NCBI GenBank assembly: GCA_016125505.1
Contig: WGLP01000003.1
Span: forward strand, 903,441-967,440
DNA length: 64,000 nucleotides
Direction of reading: 5' to 3'
Source: Gammaproteobacteria bacterium
GTDB taxonomy: Bacteria; Pseudomonadota; Gammaproteobacteria; UBA6429; Thiohalophilaceae
The notes beneath the pieces were generated by a model, which was not told the origin of the DNA, ran no database searches, and worked only from the letters and a program-made list of their open reading frames with translations. The position numbers and the translations under genes are program-made. Positions 51,282 to 59,490 of the stretch are shown piece after piece. Position 1 is the first letter of the stretch; each line of letters starts with the position of its first letter.

Positions 51282-51330
51282 AGACGGTTTCGCCTGAGAC
51301 GTTTTCAAAACTTAATGACGGAGTACATTT

Positions 51331-52233
51331 ATGAAAAAGTTATTGTTGATGTTAAGTCTGAGCCTGTTCGGCATGGCACAAGCCCACGCCGAGTTACACA
51401 TCTTTGCCTGCGAACCGGAGTGGGCCTCGCTCACTCAGGAACTGGCAAAGGATAAGGTGGATATCTATACGGCGACCAATGCCTATCAGGACCCGCATCA
51501 TATCCAGGCGCGGCCCAGTCTGATCTCCAAGATGCGTCGCGCCGATATGCTGGTGTGTACCGGCGCGGAACTGGAGGTCGGTTGGTTGCCGCTGTTATTG
51601 CGCCAGTCTGCCAATGACAAATTGCAACCCGGCCAGCCCGGTTATTTCGAGGCGGCGGCGCAGGTCACGCTGCTGGATAAACCGGTGCAGGTGGATCGCA
51701 GCATGGGTGACGTGCATCCCGAAGGCAATCCGCACATGCAACTGGACCCGCGCCGCATTGCCAAGGTGGCCGAGAAACTCAGTGAACGTCTCGCTTTGAT
51801 CGACCCGGCCAACGCCGCGTTTTATCAACAGAACTATCAGGCGTTTGATAAACGCTGGCAGGCCACCATCCAGCATTGGCAGACCGAGGCGGCACCGCTC
51901 AAGGGTGTCCCGGTGGCGGTTTACCACGAGGGTTATAACTACCTGTTCGACTGGTTGGGGCTGAAGGAGATCGTCGCGCTTGAACCCAAACCCGGCCTGC
52001 CGCCGAGCGCCGGTTACCTGGCCGAGGTGAAAGACAAGATCAGTAAGGAGCCGGTAAAGATGGTGATCTACAGTGCCTATCAGAGTGACCAGGCCGCCAA
52101 GTGGCTGGGTGAGCATGCGCACATACCGGTGGTGCAGTTGCCGTTTACCGTCGGTGGGAGTGACAAGGCCAAGGACCTGTTTGGTTTATTCGATGACACG
52201 ATCAAGCGTTTACTGGCGGGATTGAAATCATGA
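51331..52233 (+). CDS. znuA: ZnuA-like periplasmic metal-binding protein
   Basis: Periplasmic substrate-binding protein of the cluster A-I family for zinc or manganese. 300 residues with a signal peptide ending AQAHA. Putative metal ligands: His in YQDPHHIQ, His in NPHMQLDP, and His/Glu in AVYHEGYNYLFDWLGL; a helix-rich backbone (SERLALIDPANAAFYQQNYQAF) follows. The loop rich in His and Asp of true ZnuA is missing, so the metal is uncertain. It overlaps the permease gene by 4 nt. Confidence 0.88.
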   Translation: MKKLLLMLSLSLFGMAQAHAELHIFACEPEWASLTQELAKDKVDIYTATNAYQDPHHIQARPSLISKMRRADMLVCTGAELEVGWLPLLLRQSANDKLQPGQPGYFEAAAQVTLLDKPVQVDRSMGDVHPEGNPHMQLDPRRIAKVAEKLSERLALIDPANAAFYQQNYQAFDKRWQATIQHWQTEAAPLKGVPVAVYHEGYNYLFDWLGLKEIVALEPKPGLPPSAGYLAEVKDKISKEPVKMVIYSAYQSDQAAKWLGEHAHIPVVQLPFTVGGSDKAKDLFGLFDDTIKRLLAGLKS

Positions 52234-52997
52234 GCAATGTCGATTGGAGCATTCTGTTGCCGGCCCTGTTAACGGGTTTGCTGGTGTTATTGACGCATGT
52301 CCCGCTGGGTCAGCGTGTACTCGAACGCGGCATCATCTTTATCGATCTGGCGGTGGCGCAAATCGCCGGCCTTGGTGTAATCACGGCGCAGATGTTCGAG
52401 GTACAGACACACGGCTTTGTGGTGCAGGTCATCGCGACCGGCAGCGCCCTGCTGGGTGCGTTGATCCTGTATTTCATCGAACGCCGCTGGCCCGCCGTGC
52501 AGGAAGCTCTGATCGGATTGACCTTTGTGTTGGCCGCCACCGCAGTGATGCTGGTGGTGGCCCACCACCCCCAGGGCGAACACGAGATCAATGAGTTGTT
52601 CAACGGCCAGATCCTGTGGGTGAACCTGGCGGACCTGAAACCCGTGGGCATTCTCTATGCGATTGTTGCCCTGTTGTGGTTTCTGCCGCTCTGGCATTCG
52701 CAACGCCTGAAGTTTTACGTGTTGTTTGCCCTGGCGGTCACCGCATCGGTGCAGCTGGTGGGTGTGTACCTGGTCTTTGCCAGCCTGATCGTCCCGGCGC
52801 TGGCGGTACGCCGGATCAAACGGCATGCGCTATGGCTGGGGTATCTCATCGGTGTGAGCGGGTACCTGTTCGGGCTGCTGGGTTCCTCCATTTTTGATCT
52901 GCCCAGTGGACCGCTGATCGTCTGGTGCCTGTTTGTGAGTGCGGTGATTGTCCTACTGCTATGCAAAGGTAAAGGGCTGGCCCCCGCGGACAATTGA
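52230..52997 (+). CDS. znuB: ZnuB-like metal ABC transporter permease
   Basis: Integral membrane permease, 255 residues, about eight helices. Family features: LERGIIFIDLAVAQIAGLG (compare the LGRMAYFGDALAHS region of ZnuB) and SVQLVGVYLVFASLIVPALAV. The ATP-binding subunit that normally accompanies it is not found in this window, on either side. A strong hairpin follows the stop. Confidence 0.88.
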   Translation: MSNVDWSILLPALLTGLLVLLTHVPLGQRVLERGIIFIDLAVAQIAGLGVITAQMFEVQTHGFVVQVIATGSALLGALILYFIERRWPAVQEALIGLTFVLAATAVMLVVAHHPQGEHEINELFNGQILWVNLADLKPVGILYAIVALLWFLPLWHSQRLKFYVLFALAVTASVQLVGVYLVFASLIVPALAVRRIKRHALWLGYLIGVSGYLFGLLGSSIFDLPSGPLIVWCLFVSAVIVLLLCKGKGLAPADN

Positions 52998-53022
52998 GTT
53001 TCTGTGGAGACGACACTATATT

Positions 53023-53054
53023 AAGATTTGTCCCGCGCCTGCGGGACAAATCTT
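53023..53054 (+). terminator. Strong 14-bp hairpin after the permease gene
   Basis: AAGATTTGTCCCGC (53023-53036) and GCGGGACAAATCTT (53041-53054) form a perfect 14-bp stem with a GCCT loop, then ATTTAA. Located between the permease and the FmdB-like gene. Probably a terminator, though the T-run is weak; it could instead be an operator. Confidence 0.65.
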
Positions 53055-53082
53055 ATTTAATCGAGCCCGAGGAGTTCAAGCC

Positions 53083-53337
53083 ATGCCTTCCTATGATTAT
53101 CGTTGTCCGGCCAACGGGCAGGTCGTCGAAGTCAAACACGCCATGTCCGAGGTCGTAGCGACCTGGGGTGAGTTGTGCGCAAAGACAGGCATGGAACTCA
53201 ACGGCACCCCTGCCGATGCCCCGGTGGAAAAGCTCATCACCGGCGGCGGCATCCTTAAAAGCAACAGCCTTGGCAGCCAGCCTCCCTGTGCCACCGGACC
53301 ATGCTGCGGTGGGGGCGGTTGCGGACATAACCATTAA
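53083..53337 (+). CDS. FmdB-like zinc-ribbon protein with a Cys/His-rich tail
   Basis: 84 residues from ATG 53083 with GAGGAG upstream. The opening MPSYDYRCPANGQVVEV resembles FmdB-family zinc ribbons, but each usual CxxC has lost a cysteine (CPANG, LCAKTG). The C-terminus is GPCCGGGGCGHNH, with three Cys and two His in a short tail, plausible for metal binding. It follows the metal transport genes after the hairpin. Function unknown. Confidence 0.78.
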   Translation: MPSYDYRCPANGQVVEVKHAMSEVVATWGELCAKTGMELNGTPADAPVEKLITGGGILKSNSLGSQPPCATGPCCGGGGCGHNH

Positions 53338-53373
53338 TGTATTGTTTCGCTTCCACTGGAGGCGAGATACTTT

Positions 53374-53452
53374 TAACGTTTGGGGCCACGGGTGACTCCA
53401 GCGCGGCGAAGCCGCGGTGAGGTGTCTCAGTGGGCTGACTTGTTGCGGTTTT
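53374..53452. repeat. GC-rich structured element at the left edge of the AT-rich island
   Basis: Centre CGCGGC-GAA-GCCGCG (53402-53416), with partial outer complementarity: CCAC (about 53387) and GTGG (about 53430). Left border TAACG, right border GTTTTAG. In size and form it is similar to an integron attC site but does not meet the core-site consensus exactly. Function uncertain. Confidence 0.35.
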
Positions 53453-53759
53453 AGAGCTCATTTAACTCTTCACTTTTATCAAAATGATGAAGCAGCATAT
53501 AATTATTCCAGCCTTCGCTTCCCTCGCAAGTGATAATTGATGCGCTCGCAAGATTGGGCTTTGTAAGATAAAGACTCTTTATTTTTAACCATAATTCTTT
53601 CAAGTTATCCGACTTTAGAATGAAGTTAATATATTGCCCGTTATCATTACATTCACGAACTTCAGTTTTGCATCCGACTCCATTTAAAGCTTGCAATGCT
53701 TCTTCCTTGCTCGCTGCTTCATTTAGTTCAGGATGTAACTGTATGCATAAATTTTTCAT
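53451..53759 (-). CDS. Small protein of unknown function in the AT-rich island
   Basis: 102 residues, not recognised. No signal peptide or membrane helix. Composition is unlike neighbours: codons are AT-rich and Leu is often TTA/CTT. Visible: MKNLCIQLHPELNEAASKEEAL, two cysteines mid-protein (GCKTEVREC) and an acidic end (DKSEELNEL). No Shine-Dalgarno sequence; the start follows 11 nt after one copy of the island's direct repeat. Real expression is not certain. Confidence 0.6.
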   Translation of the reverse strand: MKNLCIQLHPELNEAASKEEALQALNGVGCKTEVRECNDNGQYINFILKSDNLKELWLKIKSLYLTKPNLASASIITCEGSEGWNNYMLLHHFDKSEELNEL

Positions 53760-53770
53760 TATTTAAACGC

Positions 53771-53816
53771 TAACAGTTGAATTAACCATATTCCCTGTCT
53801 CGTTATACATTTTTAG
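53771..53816 (-). repeat. Island direct repeat, copy A (leader of the 102-residue gene)
   Basis: 46 bp, matching copy B at 39 of 46 positions. Contains the outer stem TAAC (53783-53786) / GTTA (53802-53805), which corresponds to TGAC/GTCA in copy B, an A-T to G-C exchange that keeps pairing. The end next to the gene reads CTGTTAGC on the minus strand. Placed 11 nt before the start codon at 53759. Confidence 0.75.
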
Positions 53817-53824
53817 GCAGCATA

Positions 53825-54635
53825 TTAAATTTTATATTTCTCTACTGCTCGACGATTTAAATTATCTGACGCCCATTCAATAGCAGAAATTGCATCACCT
53901 AGCTCAGGAGTCGAGATTATAATGTGTTCACCAAGCTTATATGATGTGCCTGGTATTAGCTTCAAAAACTCTTCATTGATAATACCGCTATTATGTTCAA
54001 TAACATTCCGGATTGCGCTTGCGGTTTGAAGACGTAAGAGCACAGATTGCTGTTCCGAAACCGAAGGCGGTTCAACCATAGGGACTAGTGGAAGCCCAAT
54101 ATTCTCAAAAGTACTTTCAAGTCCACTTAAACCAATACGTGTGAGCTTTGCTTTTCTCCTTTCGAGAACAAACGATTGTAGTGTCTCTGGAGAGTCATGC
54201 TTTAATGCATCTTCATGTGTTATTTGATGGTTGGAGAATAGAATGCGTTTATCTCTGCGCGCTATTTCTCCAAATAATTCTACTAGATATGTTTCAAATG
54301 AGCGATAAACTTCACGGTATATTAGCCCGAATGCTTGAGCCAAAAAGCCGCCAGGTTCAGAAGATATTAGATCTATTTCATTACCTGTAAGATGCACTGC
54401 ACATTGTAGAGTATTAGCAGTTACTCTGCCTGCCACTCCAATAGCGAAGCGTCCATCTGGCGAAGATTTTTTAATAGCATCAGTTTGATGCAAGAAAATT
54501 AGTAAGAATCCTACAATCACCTTCCGCGAGAACATAGGTCAGTGCTTTTGCATTTGCCAGTGCCACACTGAACATGCGATGCGACAAATTTGCACCGATA
54601 TATGTAGTCACCATCTCTGGTAATTTATCTGCCAT
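53825..54635 (-). pseudogene. Frameshifted HEPN-like gene
   Basis: Two overlapping frames together make one likely protein. It starts at ATG 54635 (MADKLPEMVTTYIGANLSHRM...) and runs in frame to a TGA near 54482; the main body (236 codons, MFSRKVIVGFLL...EKYKI) is in the next frame, open only from 54535, because a TGA precedes it. One base gained or lost between about 54480 and 54535 would join them into roughly 265 residues. The body has a helical C-terminal half with RNVIEH (53993-54010), the Rx4H motif of HEPN ribonucleases, in SAIRNVIEHNSGIINEEF. HEPN proteins are common in defence and toxin systems. No nucleotidyltransferase antitoxin is adjacent. The family call is tentative; sequencing error cannot be excluded. 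Confidence 0.6.
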
Positions 54636-54647
54636 TATTTTATTGCT

Positions 54648-54693
54648 TAACAGTTGAATTGACGAGATCCCTTGTCTCGTCATACATTTATAG
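54648..54693 (-). repeat. Island direct repeat, copy B (leader of the HEPN-like gene)
   Basis: 46 bp, partner of copy A. Here the hairpin is perfect: TGACGAGA (54660-54667) / TCTCGTCA (54675-54682), 7-nt loop. On the minus strand the gene-proximal end is CTGTTAAGC, containing GTTAAGC, which fits the integron core-site consensus GTTRRRY. It lies 12 nt before the start codon at 54635; copy A lies 11 nt before its start. Confidence 0.75.
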
Positions 54694-54737
54694 CGAGACC
54701 TCGTTGTTTGTCAAATTGAGAACAATAAATCAATAAT

Positions 54738-54760
54738 ATAACGATGAATTGTTGCGTTAT
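54738..54760. repeat. Short inverted repeat at the right edge of the island
   Basis: ATAACG (54738-54743) and CGTTAT (54755-54760), 11-nt spacer. GC content rises right after it, so it may mark the boundary of acquired DNA. Confidence 0.35.
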
Positions 54761-54856
54761 GCGTCAGGAGTGGATCGAGGAAGGATCTACCCTATGCTAT
54801 CTCGATGGTGAAGCGATTTATCACCTCTGCAGTCCGGGACAAAATTACAGATGCCT

Positions 54857-54895
54857 CGTAGATTGGGCTTTGCGTTCGCTCAGCGCCAACCTACG
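54857..54895. repeat. Intergenic palindrome (CGTAGATTGG...CCAACCTACG)
   Basis: Imperfect inverted repeat of about 14-bp arms: CGTAGATTGGGCT on the left, AGCGCCAACCTACG on the right, with a TTGCGTTCGCTC-like loop. The theme is common in dispersed REP-like elements of gammaproteobacteria. It lies between the island and the Hsp20 gene. Confidence 0.6.
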
Positions 54896-54923
54896 CGGGT
54901 CTTGACTGCTGTGTCTTCCTAAT

Positions 54924-55517
54924 TTATGCCTTGGGTATTATCAGGGTCAACACCCCGTCCTTGAACGTTGATGTCATCTCTGATGCATTGACAGGACCCG
55001 GCAGGGTGAAGGCCTGCTGAAAGCTGCTGGCGTATTGGTCTTGTTGGGTAAGCTGGCCGTTGTTGGCGGTTTTACGGTTACTGCCTTCTTCCTTCGATGA
55101 CAGCGTCAGCAAGCGCCCGCTCAGGCGCACGTTGATGTCGCCCTGCTTGGAGCCAGGAATCTTGGCGGTCACCACGTAGTCCTTATCTTTCTCGCTCAGA
55201 CTGACCTGGGCCGAACCTTGGCCGTCGACAAAGTCCATGCCGCCGGGATTTTGAAACGCTGTGTTGAACATCTTGTCCATCTGCGCCTGCATGCGCGCCA
55301 TCTGGGCAGTCATCGCGGCAAAGGGATCGTTTGCCGCACTCGGGCTTATCGGCGTTGCAGAGAGTGCGGAGCCTGTTAACGGGCCCGCCGACGTGGTTGC
55401 CACATTCCGTGCCGCCACGCGTTCGGCCAGTTCATGTCTGTAGTAGGCATCCGCCGAGACGGATCCAATCAGCAAGACTGCGCCAACGGTGATACCTGTG
55501 AGAAGTCGCTTGTTCAT
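54924..55517 (-). CDS. Exported or membrane-anchored Hsp20/alpha-crystallin-like protein
   Basis: 197 residues from ATG 55517 with AAGGAG upstream (frame open to 55586). N-terminal hydrophobic signal (LLTGITVGAVLLIGSVSADA), then a Met/Gln-rich helical region (MTAQMARMQAQMDKMFNTAF), then an alpha-crystallin domain (about 100-197): KDYVVTAKIPGSKQGDINVRLSGRLLTL and FQQAFTLPGPVNASEMTSTFKDGVLTLIIPKA, ending in the I-P-K pattern like the family's IxI tail. Small heat-shock proteins are normally cytoplasmic, so the signal sequence is unusual. It probably acts in the periplasm. Confidence 0.85.
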   Translation of the reverse strand: MNKRLLTGITVGAVLLIGSVSADAYYRHELAERVAARNVATTSAGPLTGSALSATPISPSAANDPFAAMTAQMARMQAQMDKMFNTAFQNPGGMDFVDGQGSAQVSLSEKDKDYVVTAKIPGSKQGDINVRLSGRLLTLSSKEEGSNRKTANNGQLTQQDQYASSFQQAFTLPGPVNASEMTSTFKDGVLTLIIPKA

Positions 55518-55764
55518 GTCTCTACTCCTTATCTGTTGAGGACGTGCGAGACAGGACACAGTTGTATAACGGATCGGGCTCAGCACGTCCGGCCTGAAAC
55601 TTTTACAACGTTGTGTATTAAGCGTTGTGGACTTTTTGGCAGCAGACAGGCCAGAGAGTTCCGTTGAAAATGGATATTCAAATTATGCAGTCATACGGTC
55701 TACGTTGGGCTAACCTGACACTACTGAATGTGTTTGCGAAAAAGATTTTTTGAAAGTAAAGAAA

Positions 55765-56673
55765 CTACTTGGTGACTTTTTTATTCGCGCGTGGATGCGC
55801 CATGTCATACACCTTGGCGAGGTGCTGAAAATCCAGATGAGTATAGATCTGGGTGGTGTTGATGTCGCTATGGCCGAGGAGTTCCTGCACCGCGCGCAGG
55901 TCGCCGCTGGATTCGAGGATGTGGCTGGCGAAGGAGTGACGCAGCATGTGAGGGTGGACGTGCGAGGCCATGCCCTGGACCTGGGCCCAATGGCGCAGGC
56001 GTTGTTGGATGCTGCGCGGTGACAGGCGGGTGCCGCGTTCGCTGAGGAAGACGGCGTCGCTGTCTTCTTTTAGATAGTCACCACGAATCCGCAACCAGTC
56101 GCGTAATGCGCTTGCCGCCTTGCTGCCGATGGGGATGGTGCGGGTTTTGTTACCCTTGCCTTTGACGGTCACCAGTGCCTGCGCCAGGTCCAGTTTTGCC
56201 ATGTCCAGGCTGACCAGTTCTGACAGGCGCAGGCCGCTGGAGTAAAACAGCTCGAGGATGGCCTTGTCGCGGATGGCCAGTGGGGTGTCGGTTTTGATCT
56301 CCACCAGTTGCTGCATCTGGTCGACGTCCAGGGTTTTCGGCAAGGCCTTTTTCGCCTTGGGCGCCTGGACGCTTTGCGCGGGGTTGTAGCCCAGCAAGTC
56401 TTCACTGATCAGGTAATTAAAGAAGCTGCGCAGGGCGGAGAGTTCGCGCTGGTTGCTGTGGGCGTTGATGCCCTGGCGATGACGTTGCGCGATGAACTGG
56501 CGAATGCAGGTCTCATCCACCTTGTCCCAGCTTTCGATCGATAGCGAATCCAGAAATTGCGCGAAGCGTTGCAGGTCGCGTGCGTAGTTGCTGAGGGTAT
56601 GGCCAGAGAGGTGGCGTTCGTAACGCAGCTTATGCAGAAAATCGTCGACGAGTTTCCGTGCCGTGGTGTGCAT
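55765..56673 (-). CDS. xerC: Tyrosine recombinase XerC
   Basis: Resolves chromosome dimers at dif with XerD. 302 residues from ATG 56673, whose first bases overlap the DUF484 stop (TGATG). Catalytic set: Arg in SSGLRLSELVSLD, Lys in TVKGKGNKTR, HMLRHSFASHIL (His, Arg), GHSDINTTQIYTHLD (His and nucleophile Tyr). N-terminal core-binding domain with LSGHTLSNYARDLQRF. Order dapF-DUF484-xerC as in E. coli separates it from integrases of mobile elements. Confidence 0.96.
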   Translation of the reverse strand: MHTTARKLVDDFLHKLRYERHLSGHTLSNYARDLQRFAQFLDSLSIESWDKVDETCIRQFIAQRHRQGINAHSNQRELSALRSFFNYLISEDLLGYNPAQSVQAPKAKKALPKTLDVDQMQQLVEIKTDTPLAIRDKAILELFYSSGLRLSELVSLDMAKLDLAQALVTVKGKGNKTRTIPIGSKAASALRDWLRIRGDYLKEDSDAVFLSERGTRLSPRSIQQRLRHWAQVQGMASHVHPHMLRHSFASHILESSGDLRAVQELLGHSDINTTQIYTHLDFQHLAKVYDMAHPRANKKVTK

Positions 56674-57389
56674 CAACTCTGCTCAAGCGCGCGCTTGATG
56701 ACCCGTGCCAGGATTTTGCCGATCTGCGCCAGAAACAGGGTGCCCATGTCGGCGCGGAAGCGATCGCGATCGTGGCTGCCGATGGCGAGCATGCCGTAAC
56801 AGGTATTGCTGCGTTCACTCTCCAGTAAAGGAATCAATGCAGCAGAGGCGATCTGGCCGGCCTCATCACTGAACAGCGATTCCAGCTGGCCGTGCTTGAG
56901 CTGGCCGCAGACCGGACGGCGTTCGCGAATGATTTTCTCAAAGGCACCCAGCACCGGTTCGCTCCAGTCGATGATGTCCGGGCGTGCGCTCAAGGTCGGG
57001 TGGCCGGTGTTGAACAGGCGGATCACCACGGTGTCGGCCTCGAAGTCTTTGCTCAGGCGGGATTGCACGATATCGAGGATATCGTCCAGGCTCTTGGCAT
57101 CGAGCAGGGCGAGGATCAGCGAATTGATGTGATCGCTCAGGCGTTCGTTGATCTGCGCATTATGGATCAGCGCGTGTAATTTCTTTTTGTGGGAGTCCTT
57201 CTGCTCGCGCAGGATCTGCACCTGGCGCTCGATCAGGGAGATAGTACCGTGTTGTTCGTGGGGGAGGGTCATGTCGGCCAGCAGGTCGAGGTGGCGCTCG
57301 AAGAAATCCGGGTTGTCCCGCAGGTATTTAACCACCGCCTTTTCGTCGTCTGTGATCGCCGGTTTGCTCGGTTTATGCTGTGTCGTCAT
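56673..57389 (-). CDS. DUF484 family (GAF-like) protein
   Basis: 238 residues, no signal. N-terminal [19 protein letters not shown] and a central coiled coil ([21 protein letters not shown]), then a GAF-like domain (about 95-235) with [26 protein letters not shown]. This is the DUF484 protein always found between dapF and xerC; function unknown. Translationally coupled to both neighbours by overlaps (4 nt with dapF, and a TGATG stop-start with xerC). Confidence 0.93.
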   Translation of the reverse strand: MTTQHKPSKPAITDDEKAVVKYLRDNPDFFERHLDLLADMTLPHEQHGTISLIERQVQILREQKDSHKKKLHALIHNAQINERLSDHINSLILALLDAKSLDDILDIVQSRLSKDFEADTVVIRLFNTGHPTLSARPDIIDWSEPVLGAFEKIIRERRPVCGQLKHGQLESLFSDEAGQIASAALIPLLESERSNTCYGMLAIGSHDRDRFRADMGTLFLAQIGKILARVIKRALEQS

Positions 57390-58216
57390 AGTTCGATACT
57401 GCCCTCGAAAACGAATTCGGCGGGCCCGGTCATCATCACCGGTTGCCCTTCACCTTGCCAACTTATAATAAGTGTACCACCTGTGAGGTGCACGTGAACG
57501 GTTTCTTCCAATAAACCCCAATGCCGGCCCACAACCATGGCGGCACAGGCGCCGGAGCCACAGGCCAGGGTTTCGCCGGCGCCGCGTTCGTAGACGCGCA
57601 CGGCAATTGCCGTCGGTGATTCTATCTGCATAAAACCGGCGTTGACGCGCCGGGGAAATGCCGGATGCCGTTCGATCAGGGGGCCGAGGCTTGTGACCGG
57701 TGCGTGTTGAATATCGTCAACCTGGGTAACCGCATGGGGATTGCCCATGGACACGGCACCAATACGGAGCGTCTGATTGTCCACGTCCAGATCGTAATGC
57801 GCCGCCCGGGCCGGCACCTCGAACGGAATGTGCGCCGGGATGAAATCGGGGATGCCCATGTTGACGGTGACCTGCTGGTCCGCCTGGATACTGAGGATGA
57901 GGATGCCCTTCATGGTCTCGACGGCGATCCGATCCTTGTCGGTAAGACCCTTGGCGCGCACGAAGCGGGCAAAACAGCGGGCACCGTTGCCGCACTGCTC
58001 CACTTCGCCGCCATCTGCATTGAAGATGCGATAGCGAAAATCGGCGCCGCTTTGTTGCGCTGTTTCCACCAGCAGCAATTGATCAAAGCCGATGCCGAAG
58101 TGGCGATCCGCCAGTTGTCTGATCTGGTCCGCCGTCAGGGCGACGGGTTGAGAAATGGCGTCGATCACAACGAAGTCATTGCCCAGGCCGTGCATTTTGC
58201 TGAAGTGCAATGTCAT
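57386..58216 (-). CDS. dapF: Diaminopimelate epimerase
   Basis: Interconverts LL- and meso-diaminopimelate for lysine and peptidoglycan synthesis. Start at 58216 ([19 protein letters not shown] region) gives 276 residues, close to E. coli's 274; the longer frame starts at 58231. The two catalytic cysteines are seen in [12 protein letters not shown] and [12 protein letters not shown]. It lies 14 nt after lysA. Confidence 0.97.
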   Translation of the reverse strand: MTLHFSKMHGLGNDFVVIDAISQPVALTADQIRQLADRHFGIGFDQLLLVETAQQSGADFRYRIFNADGGEVEQCGNGARCFARFVRAKGLTDKDRIAVETMKGILILSIQADQQVTVNMGIPDFIPAHIPFEVPARAAHYDLDVDNQTLRIGAVSMGNPHAVTQVDDIQHAPVTSLGPLIERHPAFPRRVNAGFMQIESPTAIAVRVYERGAGETLACGSGACAAMVVGRHWGLLEETVHVHLTGGTLIISWQGEGQPVMMTGPAEFVFEGSIEL

Positions 58217-58230
58217 GCCGCCGCCTGCCA

Positions 58231-59481
58231 TTATGCCGGTAAACAGTGTTCGAGGGCGAACAGCGAGGCTATGCTCTCGCGTTCGCGGATCAAATGTACG
58301 TCGCTGCCATCCACCATGACCTCCGCCGCGCGCGGGCGCGTATTGTAATTGGAACTCATGCTGAAACCGTAGGCGCCGGCGGAACGGATCGCAAGGAGAT
58401 CGCCCTCGGCGATTGCCAGCTCCCGTTGTTTGCCCAGGAAGTCACCGGTCTCGCAGACCGGACCGACCACATCATAGCTAAAGCGTTCGCGATCGGTATG
58501 TTTAACCACCGGGATGATCTCCTGCCAGGCGTTATACAGGGCGGGGCGCATGAGGTCGTTCATGGCCGCATCGATGATGGCAAAGTGGCGATCGGTATTG
58601 TGTTTGAGGTATTCGACCGTGCTGACCAGGATGCCGGCATTGCCGACGATGGCGCGGCCCGGTTCCATCTGGATCTTGTAGGGACGATTACCCAGCACGG
58701 CACGCAGGGCCTGCACGTATTCCGCCGGTGCCGGCGGGGTTTCGTCGCGATAGCGAATGCCGAGGCCACCGCCGATGTCCAGGTGTTGAAACTGAATACC
58801 GTTACCGGCGAGACGATCGACCAGCGCCAGCACCCGCTTGAGGGCATCCACGAACGGCGTAGTGCTGGTGAGTTGCGAACCGATGTGACAATCGATGCCA
58901 TGCACGGCGACATGCGGCAATTGCGCCGCCTGCTGGTAAATGCGTTCGGCATCGTCGATGGCGACACCGAACTTGTTTTCCTTCAGGCCGGTGGAAATAT
59001 AGGGATGGGTCTTCGCATCCACGTCCGGATTGACGCGCAGGGAGATCGGGGCCGTCTTGCCGCGCTGACCGGCCACATCGTTAAGACGATATAACTCGGA
59101 TTCGGACTCGACATTGAAACAGGCGATACCGAGCTCCAGTGCACGCGCCATTTCATCCGTACGCTTGCCGACGCCGGAGAACACGACCTTTGCCGGATCG
59201 CCGCCGGCCGCGAGCACGCGTTCGAGTTCGCCAATGGAAACGATGTCAAAGCCCGAGCCCAGCCGCGCCAGTACATTGAGGATCGCCAGATTGGAGTTGG
59301 CCTTGACGGCATAGCAGATCAGATGGTCCGTGCCGGCGAGTGCTGCGTCGAAGGCTTGCCAATGACGTTCCAGGGTGGCGCGGGAATACACATAACACGG
59401 TGTACCAAAGCGCGCGGCAATATCCGCGACCGGCACATCCTCGGCGTAGAACACGTTGTTGCGATATGCGAAATGATCCAT
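58231..59481 (-). CDS. lysA: Diaminopimelate decarboxylase
   Basis: PLP-dependent final step of lysine synthesis. 416 residues. PLP lysine in [57 protein letters not shown]; and [14 protein letters not shown]. Placed after lptM and before dapF so substrate-producing and -consuming steps are co-expressed. Confidence 0.98.
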   Translation of the reverse strand: MDHFAYRNNVFYAEDVPVADIAARFGTPCYVYSRATLERHWQAFDAALAGTDHLICYAVKANSNLAILNVLARLGSGFDIVSIGELERVLAAGGDPAKVVFSGVGKRTDEMARALELGIACFNVESESELYRLNDVAGQRGKTAPISLRVNPDVDAKTHPYISTGLKENKFGVAIDDAERIYQQAAQLPHVAVHGIDCHIGSQLTSTTPFVDALKRVLALVDRLAGNGIQFQHLDIGGGLGIRYRDETPPAPAEYVQALRAVLGNRPYKIQMEPGRAIVGNAGILVSTVEYLKHNTDRHFAIIDAAMNDLMRPALYNAWQEIIPVVKHTDRERFSYDVVGPVCETGDFLGKQRELAIAEGDLLAIRSAGAYGFSMSSNYNTRPRAAEVMVDGSDVHLIRERESIASLFALEHCLPA

Positions 59482-59490
59482 ATGCGATGA

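Noticed and set aside
50103..51308. 401-codon minus-strand frame opposite the outer-membrane protein gene
   Set aside because: Antisense shadow: the plus strand has a signal peptide, ribosome site and beta-barrel pattern, the antisense product has none.
53450..54760. Possible CRISPR array or toxin-antitoxin pair in the island
   Set aside because: Only two repeats separated by a whole gene, so not CRISPR; no antitoxin family is recognised in the 102-residue protein, so a toxin-antitoxin claim would be guesswork.
55765..56673. Tyrosine recombinase as sign of a mobile element or integron integrase
   Set aside because: Gene order dapF-DUF484-xerC and its length identify XerC; no integrase-specific insert is visible.
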